Shown here: positions 9,158-17,570 of the stretch, one piece after another | Layout: every line of letters starts with the position of its first letter | How positions within the stretch are numbered: the first letter of the stretch is position 1 | From: an uncultured Paludibaculum sp. | Lineage (GTDB): Bacteria > Acidobacteriota > Terriglobia > Bryobacterales > Bryobacteraceae | Assembly (NCBI RefSeq): GCF_963665245.1 | Contig: NZ_OY762267.1 | Coordinates: 310,001 to 374,000 of the forward strand | Direction: 5' to 3' | DNA: 64,000 bases | Position numbers and translations under genes: made by a program | Notes under the pieces: generated by a model | The model's input: the letters and a program-made list of their open reading frames with translations, nothing else | Told to the model about the DNA's origin: nothing | The model's database searches: none

Positions 9158-12100
9158 ATGTGTGTGATCAAACGAAGCTTACAGTTTGGCTTCGTTGTTG
9201 TCTGTTTGTGCCTGCTTCTGCCGGGATTGAACTGGCTGGAGGCACAAACGGTTACCGCGCGTCTGGAAGGGGTCGTTTCCGACGCCTCGGGCGCGGTGAT
9301 CCCGAACGTCAATGTGGAGTTGGTGAACGAAGCGACAAACGTAAGGCAGACGACAGTTTCCGATACCAGAGGTTGGTACTACTTTCCCCTGCTGCCGCCG
9401 GGTCATTACAAACTAACGGTCGCCGTCACGGGCTTCAAGACCTTTGAAAGGTCCGGCATGGTGCTGGAGGTGCAGCAGTCGGCGCGGGTGGACGTGGTGC
9501 TCAGCCCGGGCGATCTCTCGGTGAAGGTCGAGGTGACGGGCGAGGCGCCGCGGCTCGACGCCGTCGATGCCACGATGGGGCGTGTGGTGGACAACACCTC
9601 GCTGCTGAGCATGCCGTTGGGCAGCCGCAGTCCGCTGGCGCTGGCACAGCTCGCGCCGGGCATCACCCCGGTGGGCGGCTACAAATCGGGCGGCGGCAAC
9701 GCCGGCCTTTCCGCTAACGGCGGCCGCCTGGACCAGACGGACGTCCTGCTCGATGGGGTGTCGCTGAATGTCATGGAACACAACAGCGGCATTCAGCAAT
9801 TGCAGATCGAACCGAAGGTGGAGACGATTCAGGAATTCAAGGTCCAGACGGACAATTTCAGTGCCGAGTATGGAAACAGCGGCGCGGCCGTCATCAGCAT
9901 GGTCTCTCGCTCCGGCACCAATGAGTTGCGCGGCAGCCTGTTCGAGTTCCACCAGAACAACCACCTGAACGCCAATAACTTCTTCAGCAACCGGGCCGGC
10001 GCCGGACTGCCGGTGTGGCGCTACAACCAAATGGGCGGCGCCGTGGGCGGACCGGTCTATATTCCTAAGGTCTACGACGGCCGCAACAAGACCTTCTTCT
10101 TTGTTCATCACGAGCGAACCGCCGTCCCTGGGTCCCGGCTGACGGAACGCGACACGGTGCCCACCGAGGCTCAGAAGGCAGGCGACTTCAGCCAGACGCT
10201 GGCCAGCAACGGCCAGGTGATCCAGATCTTCGATCCGGCGACTGCTCACAAGGACGTGAGCGGCACGTGGATTCGCGACGCGTTTCCGGGCAACAAGATT
10301 CCATCCTCCAGAGTCAACGCGGTGGCCGCGAAGGTGATGTCCTACTACCCGGCTGCAAACCAGCCGGGTGTGGTGGCGAACTTCTATGCCGACGGCAACA
10401 CGAAGAACACGTGGTACGAACAGACGATCAAGATCGACCACAACTTCAGCGAAAGGCAGCGCACCTATGTGCGCTACACGCGTGACCACTCGACGGACCG
10501 CTCCACAAAGAATCTGTGGGGCGAGGGCAACATCATGGTGCCCAACAACTTCAACCAGAGCGACACGACACCGTGGTCGGCCGTGGCCGACTATACGAAT
10601 GTCCTCAGCCCGACGGCCGTTCTGAACCTGCGCGTGGGCGTGACTCGCACGTTGAGCTCCTACGACACGCAGAGCAACACGGGTTCGTTCCTGGGCAGCA
10701 CGTTAGGCTTCGGACAGGACATCCAGGCGCAACAGACGCCCATGTTCTATCTGGAAGATTACGGCCAGACCGGACCCAGCATCTGGAACCGCCAGATGCG
10801 CGGCTCCGACATCAGCCACTTCATGGCGAGCCTCAGCAAGGTGATTGGTGCGCATTCCATCAAGATCGGCGGCGAAGCCAGACTCGCCCGCCTGAACTAC
10901 GGCCAGCCCGGCATCGCCACAGCGAGCTTCAACTTCTGCCGGCAGGAGACGATGAGCCATCCGCTCACCGGCAACTCGGCCGAAGGCAATGCGCTGGCAT
11001 CGTTCATGCTCGGTTGGGGCGGAGCCTGCAACATGGGCAACGGCGCCGGACAGAGCTATGATCTGACGTCCCTGGCGGCGTCGCGCAGCTATGGTGGCTA
11101 CATCCAGGACGACTTCCGGTTGACCAACAAGCTCACGCTGAATCTGGGGCTCCGCTACGAAGTGCAGCTACCGGCGACCGAACGTCACAACCGCTTCACG
11201 AGCTTCGACCTCTCAGCCCCCAGCCCCCTCGCAAGTGCGGTGAAAAGCGCAGCCGACTGCCCGGCCTGCGCGAACCTCAAGGGCGGCTACACGTTCATGA
11301 ACAGCGACAATCGCCGGGCCTACGATACCGACTGGAACGACTTCGCTCCGCGGTTTGGATTCGCCTACCAGTTCATGCCGCGCATGGTCGTGCGTGGCGG
11401 CTACGGGATCTACTTCGGGCTGAGCAGCGCGGGCCTCACCGCCGAGTTGGGTGACGGCTTCATCACCAGCACACCGTGGAAGTACTCGAGCGATGGCGGC
11501 ATCACCCAGAACGCCACGATCGTGAACCCATTTCCGAATGGCATCAACCAACCAGTCGGCTCCGCCAACGGGATGATGCAAGGCGTGGGCGACGTGGCCT
11601 ATGGCCCCAACCGTGCCAACAACGTCACCCCGCTGCTACAGCAATGGAACCTCTCCGTGCAGCGGGAACTGGGCTTCAACTCCGTGGTCGAGGTCGCCTA
11701 CAGTGCTACCAAGGGTACGCACCTGGGGTTCGGCACCATGCGGACCATCCATAGTCTGTTTGACGCCAACTACCTAAGCATGGGCGACAAGCTGCTGGAT
11801 CAGGTAACCAATCCGTTCTACGGACTGGTGCCCGCTACCTCCACGATGGCCACGCCCACCATCCAGCGGCGCTATCTGTTGACGGCCTATCCGCAGTTCT
11901 CCTATTACAGCGAGCGCCCAGGACCGGCCATCGCCAACTCGATCTACCATGGCCTGCAGCTCAAGTTCCGCAAGCGGCTCTCACACGGCCTGCAGTCGAC
12001 GGTACACTACACGTTCTCCAAGTCCATCTCGGACAGCGACTCGGCTGACGATCCGAACACCGACTGGCTGGGCGGCGCCATCGGCATCAACGGAAGTGGG

Positions 12101-12721
12101 CGGCCACGCGTCCAGAATTGGGGGAACCTGCGCCTGGAGCGCTCTCCGTCCACCTTTGACATCCCTCATCGATTCGTAGCCGACTTTTCCTATCAGCTAC
12201 CCATCGGCCGTCACCAATTGTTGGGTGCTGACTGGAACCGGGCACTGGATCTGCTGGCGGGCGGATGGCAACTGAACGCAATCATCATCGCGTCCAGCGG
12301 CGTGCCGCTCGCGCCTCACCTGCAGGGGAACGGCACGATCGGCGGCATCGGCGCGGCACAGCGGCCGAATGTCATTGGCGATCCGTGTACCTCGGGTTCC
12401 ATCGAATCACGACTGGACGGCTACCTGGACGCGAACGCGTTCTCGCGGCCGGCCTCCTGGGTGTCGGGCACAGCGCCAAGAACGATGGGCTACTGCCGCG
12501 CCCCCGGCTTCCATGGCATGGACGCCTCGGTCTTCAAGCAGTTCATGCTGAATGAGGGGCGGACCCGGTATGTGGAGATCCGCGCCGAGGCCTTCAACCT
12601 GACCAACACGCCCATCTTCGCTGTACCCAACACAACATGGGGTGCCAGCGGATTTGGACTCATCTCCAGCCAGTCGAACGGACCACGGTCTGTGCAACTG
12701 GCCGCGAAGCTTTACTTCTGA
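9158..12721 (+). CDS. Oar-type TonB-dependent receptor with carboxypeptidase regulatory-like domain
   Basis: A 1187-aa outer-membrane protein. ATG 9158 follows AGGAGGT at 8-nt spacing. Residues 1-30 are a signal peptide (hydrophobic VVVCLCLLLPG, cleavage near LEAQ). Residues about 34-115 form a carboxypeptidase regulatory-like beta domain (LEGVVSDASGAVIPNVNVEL, GWYYFPLLPPGHYKLTV). A plug-like region follows (GGRLDQTDVLLDGVSLN, IQEFKVQTDNFSAEYGNSGAAV), then a long beta-barrel with paired aromatic strands. It ends in Phe (AAKLYF), the usual OMP assembly signal. It probably imports a large or scarce substrate with TonB energy; the regulator context suggests a carbohydrate. The length is normal for acidobacterial Oar-like receptors. 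Confidence 0.92.
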   Translation: MCVIKRSLQFGFVVVCLCLLLPGLNWLEAQTVTARLEGVVSDASGAVIPNVNVELVNEATNVRQTTVSDTRGWYYFPLLPPGHYKLTVAVTGFKTFERSGMVLEVQQSARVDVVLSPGDLSVKVEVTGEAPRLDAVDATMGRVVDNTSLLSMPLGSRSPLALAQLAPGITPVGGYKSGGGNAGLSANGGRLDQTDVLLDGVSLNVMEHNSGIQQLQIEPKVETIQEFKVQTDNFSAEYGNSGAAVISMVSRSGTNELRGSLFEFHQNNHLNANNFFSNRAGAGLPVWRYNQMGGAVGGPVYIPKVYDGRNKTFFFVHHERTAVPGSRLTERDTVPTEAQKAGDFSQTLASNGQVIQIFDPATAHKDVSGTWIRDAFPGNKIPSSRVNAVAAKVMSYYPAANQPGVVANFYADGNTKNTWYEQTIKIDHNFSERQRTYVRYTRDHSTDRSTKNLWGEGNIMVPNNFNQSDTTPWSAVADYTNVLSPTAVLNLRVGVTRTLSSYDTQSNTGSFLGSTLGFGQDIQAQQTPMFYLEDYGQTGPSIWNRQMRGSDISHFMASLSKVIGAHSIKIGGEARLARLNYGQPGIATASFNFCRQETMSHPLTGNSAEGNALASFMLGWGGACNMGNGAGQSYDLTSLAASRSYGGYIQDDFRLTNKLTLNLGLRYEVQLPATERHNRFTSFDLSAPSPLASAVKSAADCPACANLKGGYTFMNSDNRRAYDTDWNDFAPRFGFAYQFMPRMVVRGGYGIYFGLSSAGLTAELGDGFITSTPWKYSSDGGITQNATIVNPFPNGINQPVGSANGMMQGVGDVAYGPNRANNVTPLLQQWNLSVQRELGFNSVVEVAYSATKGTHLGFGTMRTIHSLFDANYLSMGDKLLDQVTNPFYGLVPATSTMATPTIQRRYLLTAYPQFSYYSERPGPAIANSIYHGLQLKFRKRLSHGLQSTVHYTFSKSISDSDSADDPNTDWLGGAIGINGSGRPRVQNWGNLRLERSPSTFDIPHRFVADFSYQLPIGRHQLLGADWNRALDLLAGGWQLNAIIIASSGVPLAPHLQGNGTIGGIGAAQRPNVIGDPCTSGSIESRLDGYLDANAFSRPASWVSGTAPRTMGYCRAPGFHGMDASVFKQFMLNEGRTRYVEIRAEAFNLTNTPIFAVPNTTWGASGFGLISSQSNGPRSVQLAAKLYF

Positions 12722-12730
12722 GAAGATGGT

Positions 12731-12762
12731 GCCGGCCTAGCCCACTCACGGGCTAGGCCGGC
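12731..12762 (+). terminator. Strong hairpin after the TonB receptor gene
   Basis: A perfect 13-bp stem, GCCGGCCTAGCCC (12731-12743) with GGGCTAGGCCGGC (12750-12762), and a 6-nt loop lies 9 nt after the receptor stop. No T-tract follows, but the stem is very stable and ends the transcript just before the insertion sequence. Confidence 0.7.
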
Positions 12763-12788
12763 AGCAACGTACACTCACAAGCGAGGAC

Positions 12789-12810
12789 ACACACAAATCA
12801 AAAAATCTCT
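12789..12810. repeat. Target-site duplication, left copy
   Basis: A 22-base AT-rich sequence starting ACACACAAATC and ending AAATCTCT is repeated exactly and directly at 14328-14349, on the other side of the transposase gene. This fits the unusually long target duplications reported for IS1202-type elements. Confidence 0.8.
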
Positions 12811-14327
12811 GTCGGTAGTAAGTCAATCTGTCCGCTTTTATTCACACACGATCTGTCCGCATCAGTTGACCGCACCCGATGATCCTTTTCTGCTCGCCGA
12901 AGGCGGCTTCCGGGTCTTCGGACGTACCTTTCTCGTCGTCGTCGGGGCGGTGGGAAAGTGGGAATCCCGGCTCGGCGGGATTTCCAAGGGACGGTGGGAG
13001 CCGTGGGAAACCGCCTCGCGGTTTTCCTCGGCTTCCTCGGGCCCGCCTTTTCCACAGTCTTCCTTTCGTGATTGTCGAGTGTCCCGCAATCGTGCGCCCT
13101 CGGCTGTGTAGCGGCCTACCACATGCGGTCCAAATCGGATCGACACCGTTCCATCCAGGTGCTCGTGAATGGTCACTGTGCTCTTCGCCAGGGAGTGGCG
13201 GAAACGGCTCTTCTCCAGTTGCCAGCTCTGGTCGCCGATCGCCACCGTGTTATCCCGATCTACCACGCGCTCAGTCTGCACCGTGAACACCCAGTTCAGA
13301 TCGGCGCGCGTCGTCTTCCGAAACGCCGTCCCTGTCTCCTTCGCCTCAACCGTGAACTTCTCGTTGAACTCGCCAATGTAACGTTCGGCCAAGAACTCAT
13401 TGGCCCTTTCCGCGGTGGTGATCCCCGCCAGCCGCAACTCCTGTGGCAGTCGGCCCTGCCAGGTCCCGAAGCTCCGCTCTGACCGGCCTCGCGCTTGTGG
13501 CGAGTAGGCCGCGATCATCTGCACGCCCAACTCCTTCATCGCTCGCCCAACCTGCGTCAGACGGCCCTTATCAACCTTCCCGCCCGCTTTCGGCGTCACG
13601 AAAAAGTGGCTGCCCCGGTCGCTGTACAACGCACAGAACAGACCCTTCGACTCAATCACATGCCGCAGGCCCGCCATCACCGTCCGCGTCGATTCCTCCT
13701 CCACCAACTGTGCGTAGTAGATCTCCTTCGTCGCATCATCCAGGATCACGATCAGGTCATACCATCGCTCATCGCTGAACCACTGGTGCTTGCTCCCGTC
13801 GATGTGCAGCAGCATCCCCGGCAGCGGTCGAGGCTCCCGTCTCCGCCGATGCTTGGCCCGCCTACCCCGCTTGGCCACCAAGCCCGCACCCTGCAGCGCC
13901 TTCTGCACCCACGTGTAGCTCAGCTGGATGCCGTGTTGCTCGCGCAGCTTCTCGTGAAAGTGCCGCATGTTCAGGTCATAGTAGGTTTCCTGGTACAGCC
14001 GCAACACCTCCTCCGCCATCGCCAAGGGCACCCTCTTGTCACTCGGCCTGCCTTTCCGCCGGTCGGCCAAGCCCGAATAGCCGTGCTCTTCCAGCCTCTC
14101 CCGCCAGCGTCGCATCGTTCGGTCGCTCACTCCGATGATCTCCGCCGCGCTCCACCATGTGATCTTCTTCGCCATGGCCTTCAGCAGCACTTCTTGTAGC
14201 TTCATCATCCGCTCCACTTCCGCGGCCGGGCAATCCTTGGGGGCTTCCACCTTCCAAGACTCGCCCGCCGCTCTGCTCGAACGGACAGATCACGTGTGAA
14301 CTCATGCGGACAGATCACATACTAGCG
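12811..14327. mobile_element. IS1202/ISNCY-like insertion sequence
   Basis: An element of about 1.52 kb carrying one transposase gene and bracketed by a 22-bp direct repeat. The ends are imperfect inverted repeats: reading inward, left has CGGTAGTAAGTCAATCTGTCC and right has CGCTAGTATGTGATCTGTCC. Each end holds two copies of ATCTGTCCG, at 12826-12834 and 12851-12859 on the left, and in reverse at 14307-14315 and 14282-14290 on the right, with TTCACAC between the two copies. These are probable transposase binding sites. The left tip is uncertain by about 2 nt. The gene appears intact and both duplications are identical, which suggests recent insertion into the gap between the receptor and the glycosidase. 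Confidence 0.85.
12862..14250 (-). CDS. ISNCY/IS1202-family DDE transposase
   Basis: A 462-aa transposase. The N-terminal helix-turn-helix includes TWWSAAEIIGVSDRTMRRW, followed by a second helical domain. The RNase-H-like integrase core has catalytic Asp in LLHIDGSKHQW, Asp in CALYSDRGSHF and Glu in RGRSERSFGTWQ. The C-terminal part (AIGDQSWQLEKS, TVSIRFGPHVVGRY) is a beta-rich Mu-C-like domain and ends in a basic, Pro/Ser/Thr-rich tail. The start drawn is a GTG; an ATG pair at 14203-14208 preceded by GGAG is an alternative. No frameshift or internal stop is seen, so the element may be active. Confidence 0.88.
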   Translation of the reverse strand: MEAPKDCPAAEVERMMKLQEVLLKAMAKKITWWSAAEIIGVSDRTMRRWRERLEEHGYSGLADRRKGRPSDKRVPLAMAEEVLRLYQETYYDLNMRHFHEKLREQHGIQLSYTWVQKALQGAGLVAKRGRRAKHRRRREPRPLPGMLLHIDGSKHQWFSDERWYDLIVILDDATKEIYYAQLVEEESTRTVMAGLRHVIESKGLFCALYSDRGSHFFVTPKAGGKVDKGRLTQVGRAMKELGVQMIAAYSPQARGRSERSFGTWQGRLPQELRLAGITTAERANEFLAERYIGEFNEKFTVEAKETGTAFRKTTRADLNWVFTVQTERVVDRDNTVAIGDQSWQLEKSRFRHSLAKSTVTIHEHLDGTVSIRFGPHVVGRYTAEGARLRDTRQSRKEDCGKGGPEEAEENREAVSHGSHRPLEIPPSRDSHFPTAPTTTRKVRPKTRKPPSASRKGSSGAVN

Positions 14328-14349
14328 ACACACAAATCAAAAAATCTCT
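14328..14349. repeat. Target-site duplication, right copy
   Basis: An exact direct copy of the 22 bases at 12789-12810. Beyond it the original intergenic sequence continues for about 200 bases to the glycosidase 3' end, with nothing else recognisable. Confidence 0.8.
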
Positions 14350-14550
14350 TGCAAAACGGCGGCACTTTGGCGTATCTTCCCGCCATGGGGTGGTCGCGGC
14401 AGAGCCCGACCAAGGAGGAGGGAACAGTCTTTCGGCCTCACTTTCCGGGTAAGCGCGAGTCCAACTCAACATCCGCCGCCTGGCAACCTGAGCCCGATTC
14501 GCTGAAGCAGGGATCGAGTTCGCCGCTACCACCGCCCGGGAGAGTTGCGT

Positions 14551-16863
14551 TCAAATGGCTTCGGCCTTCGCAGGCCGCACAAGCAGAGTTGCGGTTCGCG
14601 AGCCGAGATACGGGTGCTTGGCGGCAATCCGGATGGTCCCCGCCGCCTCTTTCGCTTTGATCCAGACCGCGCCGGTCCCTCCCGCCACTGAGAACGGATT
14701 TTCGCCCACCAGTTCGCCCGGCCCCGTGATAGTCAACGCAATGGCACCGGTGGCAAACGGCCGGATGTTGCCATATTCATCGGTAATCAGAATGGCTAGC
14801 CGGGTCGCGTCGCGGCCATCGCCCGACAACTCCTTGTCGTCTGGCAGGATCTTGAAGTCGGCGTCCTTGCCTGATCCCGAGAGTGTCAGCGTCCTGGCCA
14901 GCTTGCCTTTGAGGTAGCCCTCGATCTTCAGATCACCCCACGGATCCAACGGCATATCACTCATGTTCAGAGTGAACGGCGGGTACTTCAGGTGGCCATA
15001 CTTCTTGCGATCCGGGTCGAGCTCCATCTTCAGCGCACCGGCAAAGTAGACCTTCAGGTGATCGCAGTTCGAGAGGATAGGCACGGCGCCGACGCCGCCG
15101 GCTTCTGACTTGTCGCCCGACGACCAGAAGAAGCCCGCTTCCAGAACAACTTCCTCCTCAGGCTCCACCTGCGACTTGTAGAAATAGGCGGCCGGCTTTG
15201 GGATGCGGAAAATGTCGCTCACACCGTGGTAACAGATATGGTCGCCCGACCCGAAGTTGGAGTGCGTGTTGTAGTCGAACGCACACCACGAGATGCCGCC
15301 GGCATAGCGGTCGTCCGAGGCCAGTTGGTTGTGAACCCGTGCATGGCGGTCAACGTGCTCCGCCACGCGCGTCACGTTGTCAAATCGCTTGGTGGAGAAC
15401 ATGTGGCCGCTGAACTCGGTGTTCAAGTAGAGCGGATGGTTTGGCGCCCGCAACGGGAAGCCAAAGTCGTTCATGGTGAAGACGTCTTCCAGCCGCTCGG
15501 AGTCGTAGATATAGCGGATGCCGCCCGTCTGGCGCAGGTCGTCCAACTCATGGGCCAGAGCATTGGTGCGCGTGTACAACTCGTGATTATCCTGCGACTC
15601 GTTGACGCGCACGCCCCACAGGATCACCGACGGATGGTTCCAGTCGCGCCGGATCATCTCGCTTACATTCCGCACAGCCACGTCCTGCCATGCCTTGTCG
15701 CCGATGTGCTGCCACCCGGGGATCTCTTCCAACACCAGCAGGCCCAACTCATCGCAGGCGTCGAGAAAGTCGGTCGACTGTGGGTAGTGCGACGTCCGCA
15801 CGATGTTGCAATGGAGCTCGCGCTTGATGATCCAAGCATCGCGGCGTTGTACGCGCGCTGGCATCGCTCCTCCGACATAGGGGAAGGTCTGGTGGCGATT
15901 CACGCCACGCAGTTTCACAGGCGAGCCGTTCAGCCGGAAACCGGCCGCGGTGAACTTCCCTTCCCGGAACGCCGTACGCACCTGGTATTCATCCTTCGCG
16001 CCGTCGTTTGTCTCCAGGCGCACCACCACCGTGTACAGCTTCGGGGTCTTCAGGTCCCACAGCGTGATGGTGCCTAACGACTCCAGAGTGACGTCATGAT
16101 GATCCGCGGCGGCGGTGATGGTCACGCTGGCCGACTTCATCACGGCCGTGCCGTCGCGCAGTTCGACCGTGAGCTTCGCCGGACCGTTCACCGGGCCATT
16201 CAGATAACAACGAACCCGCAGCGAGCGGTTACTTTCCAGCGGATTCACGGGCTTTGCGAATACGTTCTCTAGGAAGGTGCCCGGAACGACGCGCAACTGC
16301 ACGTCGCGATAGATGCCGCCGAACGTCAGGTAGTCGATGTTCCCACCAAAGGGAGGAATGTCCGCGCGCTCGGTCGAGTCAACCTTGACGGCCAGAACGT
16401 TCTCCGCACCCAACTTCAGGTGCGGCGTCAACTCAACGGAAAACGGTGTGTAGCCGCCCTTGTACTCAGGAAACTCGTGGCCGTTCACTGTCACCGTGGC
16501 CGCCGTCATGACGCCCGCGAAGTCTGCAAACACACGGCGGCCCTTCCATTGAGACAAGGCTTGGAAGCGGCGGCGATAGGCCGACACGAACTGGAAGTCC
16601 TTCTCCTCGAAGCTGTGCCACGGCAGCACGACATTGGCATGAGGCAGAGTCACCTTGGCCCATTGGGCGTCGTCGAATTCGGGTGCCGCGAAGCCCGCCG
16701 GCGCCTTTCCACCAAACCGCCAGTTACGGTTCAGCTCATAGACACGTTGGACACCTTCCGCCTGCGCCTCCGGCCGAACCTGTGCCGTCAGAGCCGTCGC
16801 GGCCGTACCCAACAGGAACGCGCGCCGGTCCACGTGGTCATTGAGGTGTTTCATGGGTTTCAC
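14551..16863 (-). CDS. Glycoside hydrolase family 2 protein (beta-galactosidase-like), Tat-exported
   Basis: A 770-aa secreted glycosidase. The leader has the twin-arginine motif VDRRAFLLG (12-20) and a cleavage region AQAEG. The GH2 sugar-binding jelly-roll domain (WRFGGKAP, FAGVMTAATVTVNGHEF, GGIYRDVQLRVVPG) precedes an immunoglobulin-like domain and the TIM barrel with KLRGVNRHQTFP, RTSHYPQS and DWNHPSVILWG. The likely acid/base is Glu in GVRVNESQD, and the nucleophile Glu in YLNTEFSGH. A C-terminal beta domain follows. The drawn start is GTG; ATG 16854 is an alternative. It is divergent from a DUF1080 gene about 56 nt away, so they probably share a control region. Substrate specificity (galactoside, glucuronide, mannoside) cannot be read from the sequence. 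Confidence 0.88.
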   Translation of the reverse strand: MKPMKHLNDHVDRRAFLLGTAATALTAQVRPEAQAEGVQRVYELNRNWRFGGKAPAGFAAPEFDDAQWAKVTLPHANVVLPWHSFEEKDFQFVSAYRRRFQALSQWKGRRVFADFAGVMTAATVTVNGHEFPEYKGGYTPFSVELTPHLKLGAENVLAVKVDSTERADIPPFGGNIDYLTFGGIYRDVQLRVVPGTFLENVFAKPVNPLESNRSLRVRCYLNGPVNGPAKLTVELRDGTAVMKSASVTITAAADHHDVTLESLGTITLWDLKTPKLYTVVVRLETNDGAKDEYQVRTAFREGKFTAAGFRLNGSPVKLRGVNRHQTFPYVGGAMPARVQRRDAWIIKRELHCNIVRTSHYPQSTDFLDACDELGLLVLEEIPGWQHIGDKAWQDVAVRNVSEMIRRDWNHPSVILWGVRVNESQDNHELYTRTNALAHELDDLRQTGGIRYIYDSERLEDVFTMNDFGFPLRAPNHPLYLNTEFSGHMFSTKRFDNVTRVAEHVDRHARVHNQLASDDRYAGGISWCAFDYNTHSNFGSGDHICYHGVSDIFRIPKPAAYFYKSQVEPEEEVVLEAGFFWSSGDKSEAGGVGAVPILSNCDHLKVYFAGALKMELDPDRKKYGHLKYPPFTLNMSDMPLDPWGDLKIEGYLKGKLARTLTLSGSGKDADFKILPDDKELSGDGRDATRLAILITDEYGNIRPFATGAIALTITGPGELVGENPFSVAGGTGAVWIKAKEAAGTIRIAAKHPYLGSRTATLLVRPAKAEAI

Positions 16864-16919
16864 TGCGCCCTCAACCTATCACAGCCGGTGGCGGCCCGCA
16901 TGATATAGTCCAGGGCGAG

Positions 16920-17564
16920 ATGACCCGCACCATCGCCTGGATTCCCGCACTGCTCTGCCTCACCGCCGCCGCCCAGCCCGCCGCTGAATGGAAGACACTG
17001 TTCGACGGCAAGTCCATGGAGGGCTGGAAAGAGACGCAGTTCGCGCGCCATGGAGGGGTTAAGCTCGAGAACGGCACGATGGTGCTCGGCCTGGGCCAGC
17101 CACTCACCGGCGTAAATCTCACCACACCCTTCCCCAAGATCGATTACGAGATTCGCTTCGAGGCAATGCGCATTCGCGGCGGCGACTTCTTCGCCAGCCT
17201 CACCATCCCCGTGGGTTCCTCGTTCGGCACGTTCGTCACTGGAGGCTGGGGCGGCGACATAGTCGGCTTCTCCAGCATCGACAATTGGGACGCCTCCGAC
17301 AACGAGACGCGCTCCTACTTCACGTTTGAGAACGGGCGTTGGTATACCTTCAAACTCCAGGTGACGGCCCAGCGCATCGTAGGCTCCATCGACGATCAGG
17401 TCGTCTTCAACCCCGTCATCACGGGACGCACCATCAGCCTGCGGCCGGGCGAAATCAGCCTCTCGACGCCTTTTGGCTTCGCGTCCTACAACACGGTTGG
17501 CGCAATCAGGAAGGTGGAATACCGCCTGCTGCGGCCCCCTTCCGGAGACCGCGGCAAGCAGTAA
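16920..17564 (+). CDS. DUF1080/LamG-like secreted protein (3-keto-disaccharide hydrolase-like)
   Basis: A 214-aa protein with a short signal peptide (WIPALLCLTAAAQPA). It is followed by EWKTLFDGKSMEGWKE, the hallmark opening of the DUF1080 concanavalin-like fold, and the strands YEIRFEAMRIRGGDFFASLTIP, ENGRWYTFKLQVTAQRIVGSIDDQVVF and GFASYNTVGAIRKVEYRLL. Members of the family bind or hydrolyse 3-keto sugars and are common next to Gfo/Idh/MocA dehydrogenases, as here on the convergent side (stop only 6 nt from the neighbour's stop). Enzymatic activity is inferred only from the family. Confidence 0.8.
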   Translation: MTRTIAWIPALLCLTAAAQPAAEWKTLFDGKSMEGWKETQFARHGGVKLENGTMVLGLGQPLTGVNLTTPFPKIDYEIRFEAMRIRGGDFFASLTIPVGSSFGTFVTGGWGGDIVGFSSIDNWDASDNETRSYFTFENGRWYTFKLQVTAQRIVGSIDDQVVFNPVITGRTISLRPGEISLSTPFGFASYNTVGAIRKVEYRLLRPPSGDRGKQ

Positions 17565-17570
17565 TAGCGG

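Noticed and set aside
12862..14250. Integron or phage integrase interpretation of the transposase
   Set aside because: The catalytic core is DDE (Asp, Asp, Glu) with flanking inverted and direct repeats, so it is an insertion sequence, not a tyrosine recombinase.
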